From the NCBI GenBank assembly GCA_045593325.1, contig JAZNWL010000041.1:24678-88677 (forward strand): a stretch of 64,000 nt of DNA, in the 5' to 3' direction. Position 1 is the stretch's first letter, and the number at the start of each line of letters is the position of its first letter. Below the pieces are notes generated by a model. That model saw only the letters and a program-made list of their open reading frames with translations, did not search any database and was not told the DNA's origin. The DNA is from UMGS1484 sp045593325 (GTDB lineage Bacteria; Bacillota; Clostridia; Oscillospirales; Acutalibacteraceae). The translations under genes and the position numbers were made by a program. Of this stretch, positions 16,276-25,120 are shown one piece after another.

Positions 16276-17724
16276 CTAACCTAAAATAGCGATCAAGGCA
16301 CCTGCGGCAATGGCAGAGCCGATAACTCCTGCAACGTTGGGACCCATAGCGTGCATCAACAAGAAGTTGGAAGGATTTTCTTTTTGACCAACCATTTGAG
16401 AAACACGGGCAGCCATAGGAACAGCAGAAACGCCGGCAGAACCAATAAGGGGATTGATTTTGTTTTTGGTGAACAAGTTCATAAACTTGGCAAGCAATAC
16501 ACCACCTGCCGTACCCATGCTGAAGGCAACAACGCCCAATGCCAGAATGAACAAGGTCTGAATATTCAGGAAATTTTCAGCGGTAGCAGTTGCCCCAACC
16601 GAAACCCCTAAGAAGATTGTAACAATATTCATCAATTCATTTTGAACTGTTTTGCTCAAGCGTTCGGTAACACCACATTCTTTAAACAGGTTACCAAGCA
16701 TTAAGCAACCAATCAAAGGAGCAGCAGAAGGTACAATCAAAGCTACCAGAATAGTAACCACGATGGGGAACAAAATCTTTTCGGTTTTGGAAACAGGGCG
16801 AAGCTGTTTCATCACGATCTGACGTTCCTTTTTGCTGGTTAACGCCTTCATAATGGGAGGCTGAATTACAGGAACCAGAGCCATATAGGAATAGGCGGCA
16901 ACAGCGATAGGCCCTAACAAATCGGGAGCCAATTTGGAAGTAACGAAGATAGCGGTAGGACCGTCTGCCCCGCCGATGATCCCGATGGAACCGGCTTGCA
17001 TAGCATCAAAGCCCAGGAAAATAGCGCCAACAAAGGTAATGAAAATACCAAGTTGAGCAGCGGCACCCAAAAGCAGGCTTTTGGGATTGGCAATCAAGGG
17101 AGCAAAGTCGGTCATGGAACCAACTCCCAAGAAGATCAAACAGGGATAGATTCCCAATTTAACCCCCAGATAGAGGTAGTCCAACAAACCGGCGCTGATG
17201 CTGAAAACATTGGTAGCCAAAAGGGTTTCGCCCATATACAGGCCGGTTTCATTGGATACAAGACCTGCCATATCCACAACGATATTGGCTTGTTCCGCCA
17301 ACACTTCACCGGTGGTGGAAACCACTTGACCCAGTTGATTAAACACAGCGGCAGTATCGATGTTCATGCCGGACAAATGGCCAAATAGGTAAGAGCCAAC
17401 GGTTACGTCACCTGTTTCGTAAATTTTGAAATAATTGAGCATGGCAGGGTTTAAGTCCACCGAGGAGACCATTTCGGCACCGCCGAACAATTCCCAGTTG
17501 GTGTGACCGCCGGCAAACAGATCTGAATGGTACATTTCTGCCCCGGGCAGATTGGTAAGCAACATACCAATGGCGATAGGTAACAACAAAAGCGGTTCGA
17601 ACTTTTTAACGATTGCAAGATAACATAAAACACAGGAAATTAAAATCATCACAATACTTTTCCAGTCTTGTGCCAACATGTAAAATCCTGTATCTTTCAA
17701 AAAATTTAAAATGGATTCTACCAT
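16276..17724 (-). CDS. oadB: Sodium-translocating decarboxylase beta subunit
   Basis: Membrane subunit that decarboxylates carboxybiotin and couples the energy to sodium export. About ten hydrophobic segments fill the 482 residues; GIIGGADGPTAIFVTSKLAP and the C-terminal GSAGVSAVPMAARV are the conserved OadB/MmdB/GcdB motifs containing the sodium-site aspartate and serine. The start at 17724 (MVESILNFLKD) is preceded by GGGAGG; the upstream in-frame codons belong to the intergenic leader. An insertion of about 100 residues near the N-terminus (roughly 60-160) carries mixed polar sequence, longer than in enterobacterial OadB. Located 26 bases after the biotin-carrier gene. Confidence 0.93.
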   Translation of the reverse strand: MVESILNFLKDTGFYMLAQDWKSIVMILISCVLCYLAIVKKFEPLLLLPIAIGMLLTNLPGAEMYHSDLFAGGHTNWELFGGAEMVSSVDLNPAMLNYFKIYETGDVTVGSYLFGHLSGMNIDTAAVFNQLGQVVSTTGEVLAEQANIVVDMAGLVSNETGLYMGETLLATNVFSISAGLLDYLYLGVKLGIYPCLIFLGVGSMTDFAPLIANPKSLLLGAAAQLGIFITFVGAIFLGFDAMQAGSIGIIGGADGPTAIFVTSKLAPDLLGPIAVAAYSYMALVPVIQPPIMKALTSKKERQIVMKQLRPVSKTEKILFPIVVTILVALIVPSAAPLIGCLMLGNLFKECGVTERLSKTVQNELMNIVTIFLGVSVGATATAENFLNIQTLFILALGVVAFSMGTAGGVLLAKFMNLFTKNKINPLIGSAGVSAVPMAARVSQMVGQKENPSNFLLMHAMGPNVAGVIGSAIAAGALIAILG

Positions 17725-17750
17725 TATATTTTCCTCCCTATACAGGATTA

Positions 17751-18131
17751 TTAGCCTAAAACACAAAGAACAGCGCCGGTATCAACGGTGGAACCAGCAG
17801 AAGTATTCACCGAAAGAACGGTACCGTCGGCAGGAGCCATAATTTCATTTTCCATTTTCATAGCTTCCAGAATCATGAGAACGTCACCTTTTTTCACAGC
17901 GTCCCCTGCTTTTACATTAACCGACAAAATGTTGCCGGGCATGGGAGCAGTAATGGTTTCACCGCCAGCGGCAACAGGAGCAGGAGCGGCAGGTGCGGGT
18001 GTTGCAGCAGGAGCGGGGGCAGCAACAGGGGCTGCGGCAGGTGCGGGAGCGGCGGCGATTTCTGCGCCTTCCACCACTTCCAGAGTAATTTCATACAAGG
18101 TTCCGTTTACATTTACTTTATATTGTTTCAT
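17751..18131 (-). CDS. Biotin/lipoyl-attachment carrier protein of the decarboxylase
   Basis: Carries carboxybiotin between the alpha and beta subunits. The 126-residue protein has a short N-terminal domain, an alanine-proline linker at about 28-57, and a biotinyl domain with EAMKMEN (biotinylated Lys92) and the downstream glycine turn. The start at 18131 (MKQYKVNVNG) follows GGTGATTA; the earlier ATG at 18152 lies upstream of that site. It is equivalent to the detached C-terminal domain of OadA, or to GcdC/MmdC of related sodium pumps. Confidence 0.92.
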   Translation of the reverse strand: MKQYKVNVNGTLYEITLEVVEGAEIAAAPAPAAAPVAAPAPAATPAPAAPAPVAAGGETITAPMPGNILSVNVKAGDAVKKGDVLMILEAMKMENEIMAPADGTVLSVNTSAGSTVDTGAVLCVLG

Positions 18132-18155
18132 AGTAATCACCTTTTCTTTCAAAGA

Positions 18156-18479
18156 TTATAATTTTTTCAAAGAATGAATGCGAATGCCGCTGACATCTGT
18201 TCCCAGTTCTTCGGCAACAGCCACCGAAATGGCGGCAATGAGTTCTTGCTTATTTTCAATGGGTTGTTGTGCTGCAGGCGACACCATGGGAGCTTGTACA
18301 GGGGCCGGGAGTTCATCGGATTTTTTCCCTACCAACATCCCCATAATTTTGCAAACAAAAATCAAAAGAATTAAGCCTACAAAAACCGTTCCAATCCCCA
18401 TTGCGCAAACAAACAAAACGTTGTGTTCGCCACTGACGAAGTTTTCCAAGCCAATATTAAAATCTAACACTTGTTTCAC
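18156..18479 (-). CDS. oadG: Sodium pump decarboxylase gamma subunit (OadG family)
   Basis: Small membrane anchor that assembles the decarboxylase. One hydrophobic span at about 22-46 (NVLFVCAMGIGTVFVGLILLIFVCKIMG) is followed by a polar proline-rich stretch and a conserved C-terminal segment EEL...ISGIRIHSLKKL; in characterised OadG the C-terminal part binds zinc and contacts the alpha subunit. Length 107 is normal. It is the first oad gene, 27 bases after glnS on the same strand, so the decarboxylase operon may be read from the aminoacyl-tRNA synthetase promoter as well as its own. Confidence 0.88.
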   Translation of the reverse strand: MKQVLDFNIGLENFVSGEHNVLFVCAMGIGTVFVGLILLIFVCKIMGMLVGKKSDELPAPVQAPMVSPAAQQPIENKQELIAAISVAVAEELGTDVSGIRIHSLKKL

Positions 18480-18506
18480 CTCCTAAGGTGCGTATTCATT
18501 TAATGT

Positions 18507-20174
18507 TTATTTTTTAGCCCAACTGTCTTTCAGGGCAACTGTACGGTTAAATACCAAGGCGTCCTCGGTGGAATCGGGGTCCACACAAAAATACCCTTGG
18601 CGCATAAATTGGAAGGTTTCCCCCACTTTTGCCGAAACCAAAGAACGGTCAATTTTACAGCCGGTTAAGGTTTGGATGGAATTGGGGTTTAAGTTTTCGG
18701 TAAAATCGCTGACACCCACTTCGTTGGAGGGGTTTTCCACCATAAACAAACGGTCATACAAATTCACGGTGACGTCGGCACAGGCGTCGGCGGAAACCCA
18801 GTGAAGGGTACCTTTCACCTTTCTGCCGTCAGGACTTTCCCCGCCGTAACTTTCAGGATCGTAAGTGCAATGCACAGCGATGATATTGCCGTTATCGTCG
18901 GTATCCACCGAGGCAAATTTCAGGAAATATGCCCCTTTCAGACGAACTTCACGGGCAGGGCAAAGACGGAAAAAGCCTTTGGGCGGTTCCATGGCAAAGT
19001 CGTCTTGTTCAATGTAAACCTCTCTGGAGAAGGTTACGGAAGTTTTACCCAGTTCCGGTTTATTGGGATTGATATCCACTTGGATTTCTTCGGTTTTTCC
19101 TTCGGGATAGTTATCAATAATTACCTTTAAGGGACGAAGAACCGCCATAGCACGGGGAGCATTTTGATTTAAATTATCCCGAACACAGGCTTCCAGCAAA
19201 GCAAAGTCTACTACAGAATTGGCTTTGGCAACCCCAATGCGTTCACAGAAATCCCGAATAGCTTCTGCAGGATACCCGCGACGGCGCAAGCCGCAAATGG
19301 TTGCCATACGGGGGTCATCCCACCCGGAAACAATACCGTCGGTAACCAATTTCAAACATTTCCGTTTACTGGTTAAGGTATAGTTCAGATTCATACGGGC
19401 AAATTCAATTTGCCGTGAGGGGTTTTCCAGTCCAAGGGTTTGCAAAAACCAGTCATATAAAGGACGATGGTTTTCAAACTCCAAAGAACAAAGAGAATGG
19501 GTTACCCCCTCTTTGGTATCTGAAAGAGGATGAGCAAAGTCGTACATGGGATACACGCACCATTTATCCCCGGTGCGGTGATGATGGGCTTTCAGCACCC
19601 GATAAATCACAGGGTCCCGCATATTCAGGTTGGGAGAGGCCATGTCGATTTTAGCACGAAGCACACGGGAACCGTTTTCAAATTCCCCTTCGGTCATGCG
19701 ACGGAACAAATCGTGGTTTTCTTCCACACTGCGGTTACGGTAAGGGCTTTCTTTCCCGGGTTCGGTTAAGGTGCCCCGATATTCACGAATTTCATCGGCA
19801 GACAAATCGTCCACGTAAGCCAGACCCATGTCAATGAGTTTCAAGGCACATTCGTAAATAAAATCAAAATAGTCGGAAGCGTAATACAGGTTGTCCCATT
19901 TGAATCCCAACCATTCAATGTCTTCCTTAATGGCATCTACATATTCGGTGTCTTCCTTTACGGGGTTGGTGTCATCCAACCGCAGATTACAGGTGCCACC
20001 GTATTTTTCTGCAGTACCAAAGTCAATGCAAATGGCTTTGGCGTGACCGATATGCAAATACCCGTTGGGTTCCGGCGGAAAACGGGTTTGCACATGGGAG
20101 TATACGCCGTCTTTTAAATCTTCATCAATAAATTCGTGAATAAAATTAGAAGATTCTTTGATCATTTCTTCCAT
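18507..20174 (-). CDS. glnS: Glutaminyl-tRNA synthetase
   Basis: Charges tRNA-Gln directly with glutamine. Class I synthetase of 555 residues: PPEPNGYLHIGHAKA at about 33-47 holds the HIGH motif and LTSKRK about 270 residues in is the KMSKS equivalent; the C-terminal third is the GlnRS beta-barrel anticodon domain. The ATG at 20174 follows AAAGGTAGG. It lies 39 bases downstream of gltX on the same strand. Having GlnRS implies this organism need not rely only on the indirect GatCAB amidation route for Gln-tRNA. Confidence 0.95.
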   Translation of the reverse strand: MEEMIKESSNFIHEFIDEDLKDGVYSHVQTRFPPEPNGYLHIGHAKAICIDFGTAEKYGGTCNLRLDDTNPVKEDTEYVDAIKEDIEWLGFKWDNLYYASDYFDFIYECALKLIDMGLAYVDDLSADEIREYRGTLTEPGKESPYRNRSVEENHDLFRRMTEGEFENGSRVLRAKIDMASPNLNMRDPVIYRVLKAHHHRTGDKWCVYPMYDFAHPLSDTKEGVTHSLCSLEFENHRPLYDWFLQTLGLENPSRQIEFARMNLNYTLTSKRKCLKLVTDGIVSGWDDPRMATICGLRRRGYPAEAIRDFCERIGVAKANSVVDFALLEACVRDNLNQNAPRAMAVLRPLKVIIDNYPEGKTEEIQVDINPNKPELGKTSVTFSREVYIEQDDFAMEPPKGFFRLCPAREVRLKGAYFLKFASVDTDDNGNIIAVHCTYDPESYGGESPDGRKVKGTLHWVSADACADVTVNLYDRLFMVENPSNEVGVSDFTENLNPNSIQTLTGCKIDRSLVSAKVGETFQFMRQGYFCVDPDSTEDALVFNRTVALKDSWAKK

Positions 20175-20213
20175 GATTCTTGCCTACCTTTATTATAAAC
20201 TTTTTGGAGTTTT

Positions 20214-21872
20214 TTATTTTTCAAAAAATGCAATGGCATTTTCCATACGTTGTTTGCACTCTTCTTCCCCTAACAACTGCATGATGGCATACAAATCAGG
20301 GGTATTGCGACGGCCTGTAATTGCCAGACGAACCATGGTGCTTACGTCCCCCACGTGACCTTTGAAGGAGTCGGGGTCTTTTTTATATGCTTTTACGTCG
20401 GGGCTGTATCCCAATGCGGGGCAGATTTCTTTCAAACCGGCAAACCAACCGTCTTTATCCACCTGATGATGATAAGTCTTCAGGTATTCCCCCAACACCA
20501 AAGCCGCATCGGCAGGAACAATATTTTCAGGCAATTCGTACTGTGTGGGTTTTTCAAAGAAATATTCGGTGTAGTCAATGGCGTCTTTCCAGCAAGCCAG
20601 GTCCTTTCGGGGTTTGGCACCGCCACGGTCAATGGAGAAGATTCCCACGGTAAATGCAGGATCGCGAGCCAGTTTGGCATGGAAATCCGCTTGATATTTT
20701 TCAGCCCACTTAGTGACGCTGTCAGCAACGGTTTGTCCGTCCATACGGGAAATGACGTTTTTGCTGACGTCATTGAATTTCACCAAATCCACCAATGCCC
20801 CGGACGAGGACATTTTTTTCAAATTGAAGGGGAAGGATTCCTGAGGAGCATCCCCATTGGCACGGCGCCATTCTTCGTAGTTGGAGTTGGCTAAGGTCAA
20901 CAGATATTCCCGAACCGAAGCAGCGGGATACCCTTGTTCAAAATAATAGGAAACTGCAGCTTCCGGGTCTTTCCGTTTGGAAAGTTTCCGTTTCCCGCCG
21001 TTTTCTTCCTTCATAAGAGGAGCAATATGAGCGTATTTGGGTGGTTTGAAACCCAACAATTTAAACAGTTGCAAATGAATGGGCGCAGAGGCGATCCATT
21101 CATCCCCACGGACAACGTGGGTGGTTCGCATTAAATGGTCATCCACCGCGTGGGCAAAGTGATAGGTGGGAATCCCGTCAGACTTTAACAATACGATATC
21201 CTGATTGTTTTCAGGCATTTCAATTTTGCCTTTAATCATATCATCAAAAATAGCTTTACCTTCTTGGGTGCCGGGGGATCGCAACCGCAAAACGTAGGGT
21301 TTACCTTCCGAAAGCCGTTTTTGAATTTCATCCAAAGAAAGGTTGCGACAGGCGGCAAACTCCCCGTAATACCCAGGAGTCAACTTTTCCGTTTCCTGTT
21401 TTTCCCGCAAGGCAGAAAGTTCATCGGCAGTGCAAAAGCAAGGATAGGCATATCCTGCCAGGGTCAACTCTTTGGCGTAAACATGATATAATTCTTTCCG
21501 ATGGCTTTGACGGTAAGGGCCATAATCCCCTTTTTCTTCCGTTTCCCCTGCGGCGCCTTCATCCACCGTAAAGCCGAAACTTTCAAGGTCACTCAAAATG
21601 GCGGTTACGCCACCTTCTACTTCCCGTTTTTTGTCGGTATCTTCAATACGAACGTAGAAAATGCCATTGGTGGTATGGGCAGTACGTTCACTGATAAAGG
21701 CAGAGAACAAATTTCCCAAATGCATAAACCCGGTGGGACTGGGAGCATAACGGGTTACCCTTGCCCCTTCGGGCAAGTTTCTGGCACTGTACTTTTCTTC
21801 CAGTGCGGCGGGAGTGGGCAACTCATTGGGAAATAATAAGTCAGCCAGTTGCTTAAATTCCTGTTGATTCAT
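20214..21872 (-). CDS. gltX: Glutamyl-tRNA synthetase
   Basis: Class I synthetase charging tRNA-Glu. The HIGH element is HLGN in YAPSPTGFMHLGNL (about residues 40-53) and the KMSKS element is KLSKRK. The protein is 552 residues, about 60-70 longer than most bacterial GltX; an N-terminal extension of roughly 35 residues precedes the catalytic core and the C-terminal half is enlarged. The ATG at 21872 is preferred over a TTG at 21881, which touches the AAAGGA ribosome site. With glnS next door it is presumably the discriminating form, but that cannot be read from sequence alone. Confidence 0.93.
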   Translation of the reverse strand: MNQQEFKQLADLLFPNELPTPAALEEKYSARNLPEGARVTRYAPSPTGFMHLGNLFSAFISERTAHTTNGIFYVRIEDTDKKREVEGGVTAILSDLESFGFTVDEGAAGETEEKGDYGPYRQSHRKELYHVYAKELTLAGYAYPCFCTADELSALREKQETEKLTPGYYGEFAACRNLSLDEIQKRLSEGKPYVLRLRSPGTQEGKAIFDDMIKGKIEMPENNQDIVLLKSDGIPTYHFAHAVDDHLMRTTHVVRGDEWIASAPIHLQLFKLLGFKPPKYAHIAPLMKEENGGKRKLSKRKDPEAAVSYYFEQGYPAASVREYLLTLANSNYEEWRRANGDAPQESFPFNLKKMSSSGALVDLVKFNDVSKNVISRMDGQTVADSVTKWAEKYQADFHAKLARDPAFTVGIFSIDRGGAKPRKDLACWKDAIDYTEYFFEKPTQYELPENIVPADAALVLGEYLKTYHHQVDKDGWFAGLKEICPALGYSPDVKAYKKDPDSFKGHVGDVSTMVRLAITGRRNTPDLYAIMQLLGEEECKQRMENAIAFFEK

Positions 21873-21934
21873 AGCAGGCAAATCCTTTCCAAAAAGGCAG
21901 AAAAACTTGAAAAAACAAATTTAACCCCATTTTC

Positions 21935-21977
21935 ATACTATCTATAGTATTATGGCAGAAAATGGCACAAATTGCAA
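21935..21977 (-). promoter_or_regulatory. Promoter of gltX with an operator-like dyad
   Basis: Minus-strand TTGCAA (21972-21977), 17-base spacer, CATAAT (21949-21954), 77 bases before the gltX start. A dyad ATACTAT-CT-ATAGTAT (21935-21950) covers the expected transcription start. The leader is only about 70 nt and shows no T-box features, so regulation by a DNA-binding protein is more likely than by uncharged tRNA. Confidence 0.55.
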
Positions 21978-22034
21978 GTGTTTTTTCACATTTCGGTTTG
22001 AAATTTTTGCTCCCCCTTCTCCCCTTTTAAACGA

Positions 22035-22063
22035 TTGACATTCCCGGCAGAATATGATATATT
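22035..22063 (+). promoter_or_regulatory. Strong promoter for the histidine phosphatase gene
   Basis: Perfect TTGACA (22035-22040), 17-base spacer ending in TGA, and TATATT (22058-22063): a near-consensus SigA promoter with an extended -10, 45 bases before the ATG at 22108. Confidence 0.75.
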
Positions 22064-22107
22064 ATTTATTTGTAAAGAATGAGGATTATTATGAACGAGG
22101 ATGTTAT

Positions 22108-22851
22108 ATGAAATTAATCATTGTTCGTCATGCGGAACCCGATTACGCAAACGATTCCTTAACCGAAAAAGGACGGCGGGAAGCCACCTTGCTTGCTGAC
22201 CGATTGGGTTGTTTGAAACAGGTGAAAGGGTTCTATTCTTCCCCCTTAGGTCGCGCTATGGAAACGGCCATCCCTTCTGCGAAACGGTTAGGGGTTGAAC
22301 CTGAAATATTACCGTGGCTTCAAGAATTCCGAGGAAAAATTTTGGATCCCGAAACCAAGGAAGAACGAATCCCCTGGGATTTAAAGCACCAATTTTGGAA
22401 AGCCAATCCCCTGCTTTTGGATGAAAACCTGTGGACGGAACAACCATTGATGACCTCCTCCACCCCCAAAGTAAAGGACGTTTACCAAGAAACCTGCAAA
22501 GGGTTACGGGAATTGCTTGCCCGTTACGGATATACTGAAGAACAGAATCGCATGTTCCGTTGTGATAATAACCAAGAAACAACCGTTGTTCTGGTTTGTC
22601 ACATGGCACTGGCAATGGCCATTGTTGGGTATTTGACCCGCATCTCTCCTTTTGCGTTATGGCACGGTTTCTGTATGCCTCCCAGTTCGGTCACCACCCT
22701 GGTTACCGAAGAACGCACCAAAGGCCTTGTTTCGTTCCGATGCTTTCAAATGGGTGACACTTCTCATTTAGCAGTTAGGGACGAGCCCCCTTCCCGCATG
22801 GCCATGTTCCAGGAAGTTTTCACAGGAACCGACCATACCAATGCAACCTGA
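22108..22851 (+). CDS. Histidine phosphatase family protein
   Basis: Phosphoglycerate-mutase-like phosphatase. The catalytic RHA motif occurs at the very start (MKLIIVRHAEPDYAND, phospho-His about residue 8), followed by the conserved SSPLGRAMETA and the second catalytic histidine in VLVCHMALAMA. At 247 residues it is longer than minimal CobC/GpmB types. Start 22108 chosen because GAGG precedes it and because homologues begin with the RHA strand; the upstream in-frame ATG at 22054 lies inside the promoter. Substrate unknown. Monocistronic, ending at a hairpin terminator. Confidence 0.88.
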   Translation: MKLIIVRHAEPDYANDSLTEKGRREATLLADRLGCLKQVKGFYSSPLGRAMETAIPSAKRLGVEPEILPWLQEFRGKILDPETKEERIPWDLKHQFWKANPLLLDENLWTEQPLMTSSTPKVKDVYQETCKGLRELLARYGYTEEQNRMFRCDNNQETTVVLVCHMALAMAIVGYLTRISPFALWHGFCMPPSSVTTLVTEERTKGLVSFRCFQMGDTSHLAVRDEPPSRMAMFQEVFTGTDHTNAT

Positions 22852-22880
22852 ACAACAGTTGAAAATCCTGTTGTTTTTAT
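22851..22880 (+). terminator. Terminator after the histidine phosphatase gene
   Basis: AACAACAG / CTGTTGTT stem followed by TTTAT, starting at the last base of the stop codon. Confidence 0.8.
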
Positions 22881-22920
22881 AGTACAATATTTGTTAACAT
22901 AGAGTTAGGTGGTTTAAGTT

Positions 22921-24357
22921 ATGTCAGAACAAAAAAAGATGGTAGAAGAAATTACCTCTATGGAGGTTGATTTCGCCAAATGGTATACCGACGTTGTAAA
23001 AAAAGCCGAACTGGTGGATTATGCCAGTTCCAAAGGATGCATGATCATCCGTCCTTACGGCTACGCCATTTGGGAAAACATTCAAAAAGATCTGGATAGC
23101 CGTTTCAAGGCTTTGGGGCATGAAAACGTAATGATGCCTATGTTCATCCCTGAAAATTTGTTGCAAAAGGAAAAAGACCACGTAGAAGGTTTTGCTCCTG
23201 AAGTTGCCTGGGTTACCCACGGGGGTAGTGAAAAATTAACTGAACGGTTATGCGTTCGCCCCACTTCTGAAACCCTGTTCTGTGAACACTATGCCAATAT
23301 TATTCAATCCTATCGGGATCTGCCTAAACTGTATAACCAATGGTGTTCGGTTGTTCGTTGGGAAAAAACAACCCGTCCTTTCCTGCGCACCACTGAATTT
23401 TTATGGCAAGAAGGCCACACCATGCACGAAACCGCCGAAGAAGCCTTGCAAGAAACCGAACAAATGCTGAACGTATATGCTGATTTCTGCAAAGAAGCCC
23501 TGGCAATTCCCGTGGTTAAAGGCCGCAAGACCGACAAAGAAAAATTTGCCGGTGCCGAAGCCACCTATACCATTGAAGCCATGATGCACGACGGAAAAGC
23601 TTTGCAAAGCGGTACCAGCCACTATTTCGGTGACGGTTTCGCCCGTGCTTTCGACATTGAATTTGTGGACCGCAACAATAAATTGCAATATCCCCATCAA
23701 ACCTCTTGGGGTATGTCCACCCGTATCATCGGTGCTATCATCATGACCCATGGGGACGATAACGGCTTGGTTCTCCCCCCTGCAGTTGCTCCCATTCAGT
23801 TGATCGTAATTCCCATTGCCGCTCACAAACCCGGTGTTACCGAAAAAGCCACCGAAATCTGCGACAGCCTGAAATCGGTTTGCCGTGTAAAAATGGACAA
23901 CAGCAAACAAACTCCCGGTTGGAAGTTTGCAGAATATGAAATGAAAGGGGTTCCCCTTCGTTTGGAAATCGGACCCCGTGATATTGAAAATAACTGCTGT
24001 GTCTTGGTTCGCCGTGACAATGGTGAAAAAATCACCGTTTCTTTGGATGAACTTACCACAGTAATCCCTGAACTTTTGCAAAAGGTTCACGACGGTTTGT
24101 ATGAAAAAGCCTTGGCAAGACGTGAGTCTATGACCTATGATGCCACCACCCTGGACGAAATGATTGACATTGCTCAAAACAAACCCGGTTTGGTTCGTGC
24201 TATGTGGTGCGGCGATTTGGCTTGCGAAGAAGCCATTAAAGAAAAGGCAGGGCTGACCTCCCGTTGTATGCCCTTTGAACAAGAACAAATCGGCGATGTT
24301 TGTCCTGTTTGCGGTAAACCTGCAAAAGCCATGGTTTATTGGGGCAAACAATACTAA
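22921..24357 (+). CDS. proS: Prolyl-tRNA synthetase, archaeal/eukaryotic type
   Basis: Class II synthetase charging tRNA-Pro. The 478-residue length, motif 2 around RWEKTTRPFLRTTEFLWQEGHT, the PTSE motif near residue 118, and the C-terminal extension with CxxC-type cysteines (CGDLACEE, CPVCGK) mark the ProS type 3 (archaeal-like) form rather than the longer bacterial form with an editing insertion. This form is common in Clostridia. GTTAGGTGG precedes the ATG. It is followed after 15 bases by an uncharacterised secreted or membrane protein on the same strand. Confidence 0.95.
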   Translation: MSEQKKMVEEITSMEVDFAKWYTDVVKKAELVDYASSKGCMIIRPYGYAIWENIQKDLDSRFKALGHENVMMPMFIPENLLQKEKDHVEGFAPEVAWVTHGGSEKLTERLCVRPTSETLFCEHYANIIQSYRDLPKLYNQWCSVVRWEKTTRPFLRTTEFLWQEGHTMHETAEEALQETEQMLNVYADFCKEALAIPVVKGRKTDKEKFAGAEATYTIEAMMHDGKALQSGTSHYFGDGFARAFDIEFVDRNNKLQYPHQTSWGMSTRIIGAIIMTHGDDNGLVLPPAVAPIQLIVIPIAAHKPGVTEKATEICDSLKSVCRVKMDNSKQTPGWKFAEYEMKGVPLRLEIGPRDIENNCCVLVRRDNGEKITVSLDELTTVIPELLQKVHDGLYEKALARRESMTYDATTLDEMIDIAQNKPGLVRAMWCGDLACEEAIKEKAGLTSRCMPFEQEQIGDVCPVCGKPAKAMVYWGKQY

Positions 24358-24372
24358 GAAGGAGGATATGAT

Positions 24373-25071
24373 ATGTATACCACTCATATCAAACGAACCG
24401 TTATTCTCTTTATCGCATGTTTAACCATGTTCAGTTTGTGCTTTACCATGCACATTTCCGCCACCACCCCTTCGGAATCCACCGAAAACACTTCCACCGA
24501 TACCTTGAGTTCCGAAGAAGTGTCGCAAGACCCTTCTGCTACGGATCCTTCCTCGGAAGAAACCACTGCTTCCTCAACCGAAGACAGTGAGGCAGAGTCC
24601 ACCGAAAGTACCGATTCTGCTGTGAGTGATGAATCCTCTGAAGAATCCGCCGAAAGCGGAGATTCTTCTGTTGTGGACAGTGAAGTTTACATGAGTTCAG
24701 TTCCCATTTCTTCGGGAGAAGTCAGTTCCTTGGTGGTGGAACAGGTAAGCCAAGGGGGCGCACCTGATGCCACCTATGAATCCGAATGGAACGCCAAACA
24801 AAGTTATGTTTATGAAGGTTCTTATGCAGGACTAAGTTCCGACACTGCTTCTGAAGAAGAAAAAGAAGAAATTCAAACCACCAACCAAAGTTCCACCGCT
24901 CAACGATATGCCAAGTATGCCAAAATCGGCATGATTGTTTTCGGACTGCTCACCGTTGGTTGCATTGCCTTTTTGATTTACTATAACCTGAAAGTGAAAA
25001 AATCAAAAAAATTGCATCCTGAATGGTATCCTCAAAAAGAAAAGGTTGTTCCCAAACACGGGAAACACTAA
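24373..25071 (+). CDS. Serine/glutamate-rich extracytoplasmic protein with C-terminal membrane anchor
   Basis: Function not recognised. Seen: an N-terminal hydrophobic segment (about 9-27, signal peptide or anchor), then about 150 residues dominated by Ser, Thr and Glu with no tryptophan-rich core (low complexity, probably disordered and outside the membrane), then a membrane span at about 187-209 and a basic cytoplasmic tail KKSKKLHPEWYPQKEK. The strong AAGGAGG site before the ATG argues that it is real. Co-transcription with proS is likely from the 15-base gap; a functional link is not evident. It ends at a clear terminator. Confidence 0.75.
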   Translation: MYTTHIKRTVILFIACLTMFSLCFTMHISATTPSESTENTSTDTLSSEEVSQDPSATDPSSEETTASSTEDSEAESTESTDSAVSDESSEESAESGDSSVVDSEVYMSSVPISSGEVSSLVVEQVSQGGAPDATYESEWNAKQSYVYEGSYAGLSSDTASEEEKEEIQTTNQSSTAQRYAKYAKIGMIVFGLLTVGCIAFLIYYNLKVKKSKKLHPEWYPQKEKVVPKHGKH

Positions 25072-25084
25072 AAAATGAAACAAA

Positions 25085-25115
25085 AACACCGCTGAACATT
25101 CAGCGGTGTTCTTTT
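25085..25115 (+). terminator. Terminator after the proS operon
   Basis: AACACCGCTGA-ACAT-TCAGCGGTGTT followed by CTTTTT; also usable by the converging CCA-adding enzyme gene. Confidence 0.9.
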
Positions 25116-25120
25116 TATGA

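Noticed and set aside
21873..22053. T-box riboswitch before gltX or proS
   Set aside because: Leaders are about 70 nt or less and lack specifier-loop, T-box sequence and antiterminator structure.
23401..24387. 328-residue antisense ORF over proS
   Set aside because: It is the complementary-frame shadow of a highly conserved synthetase.
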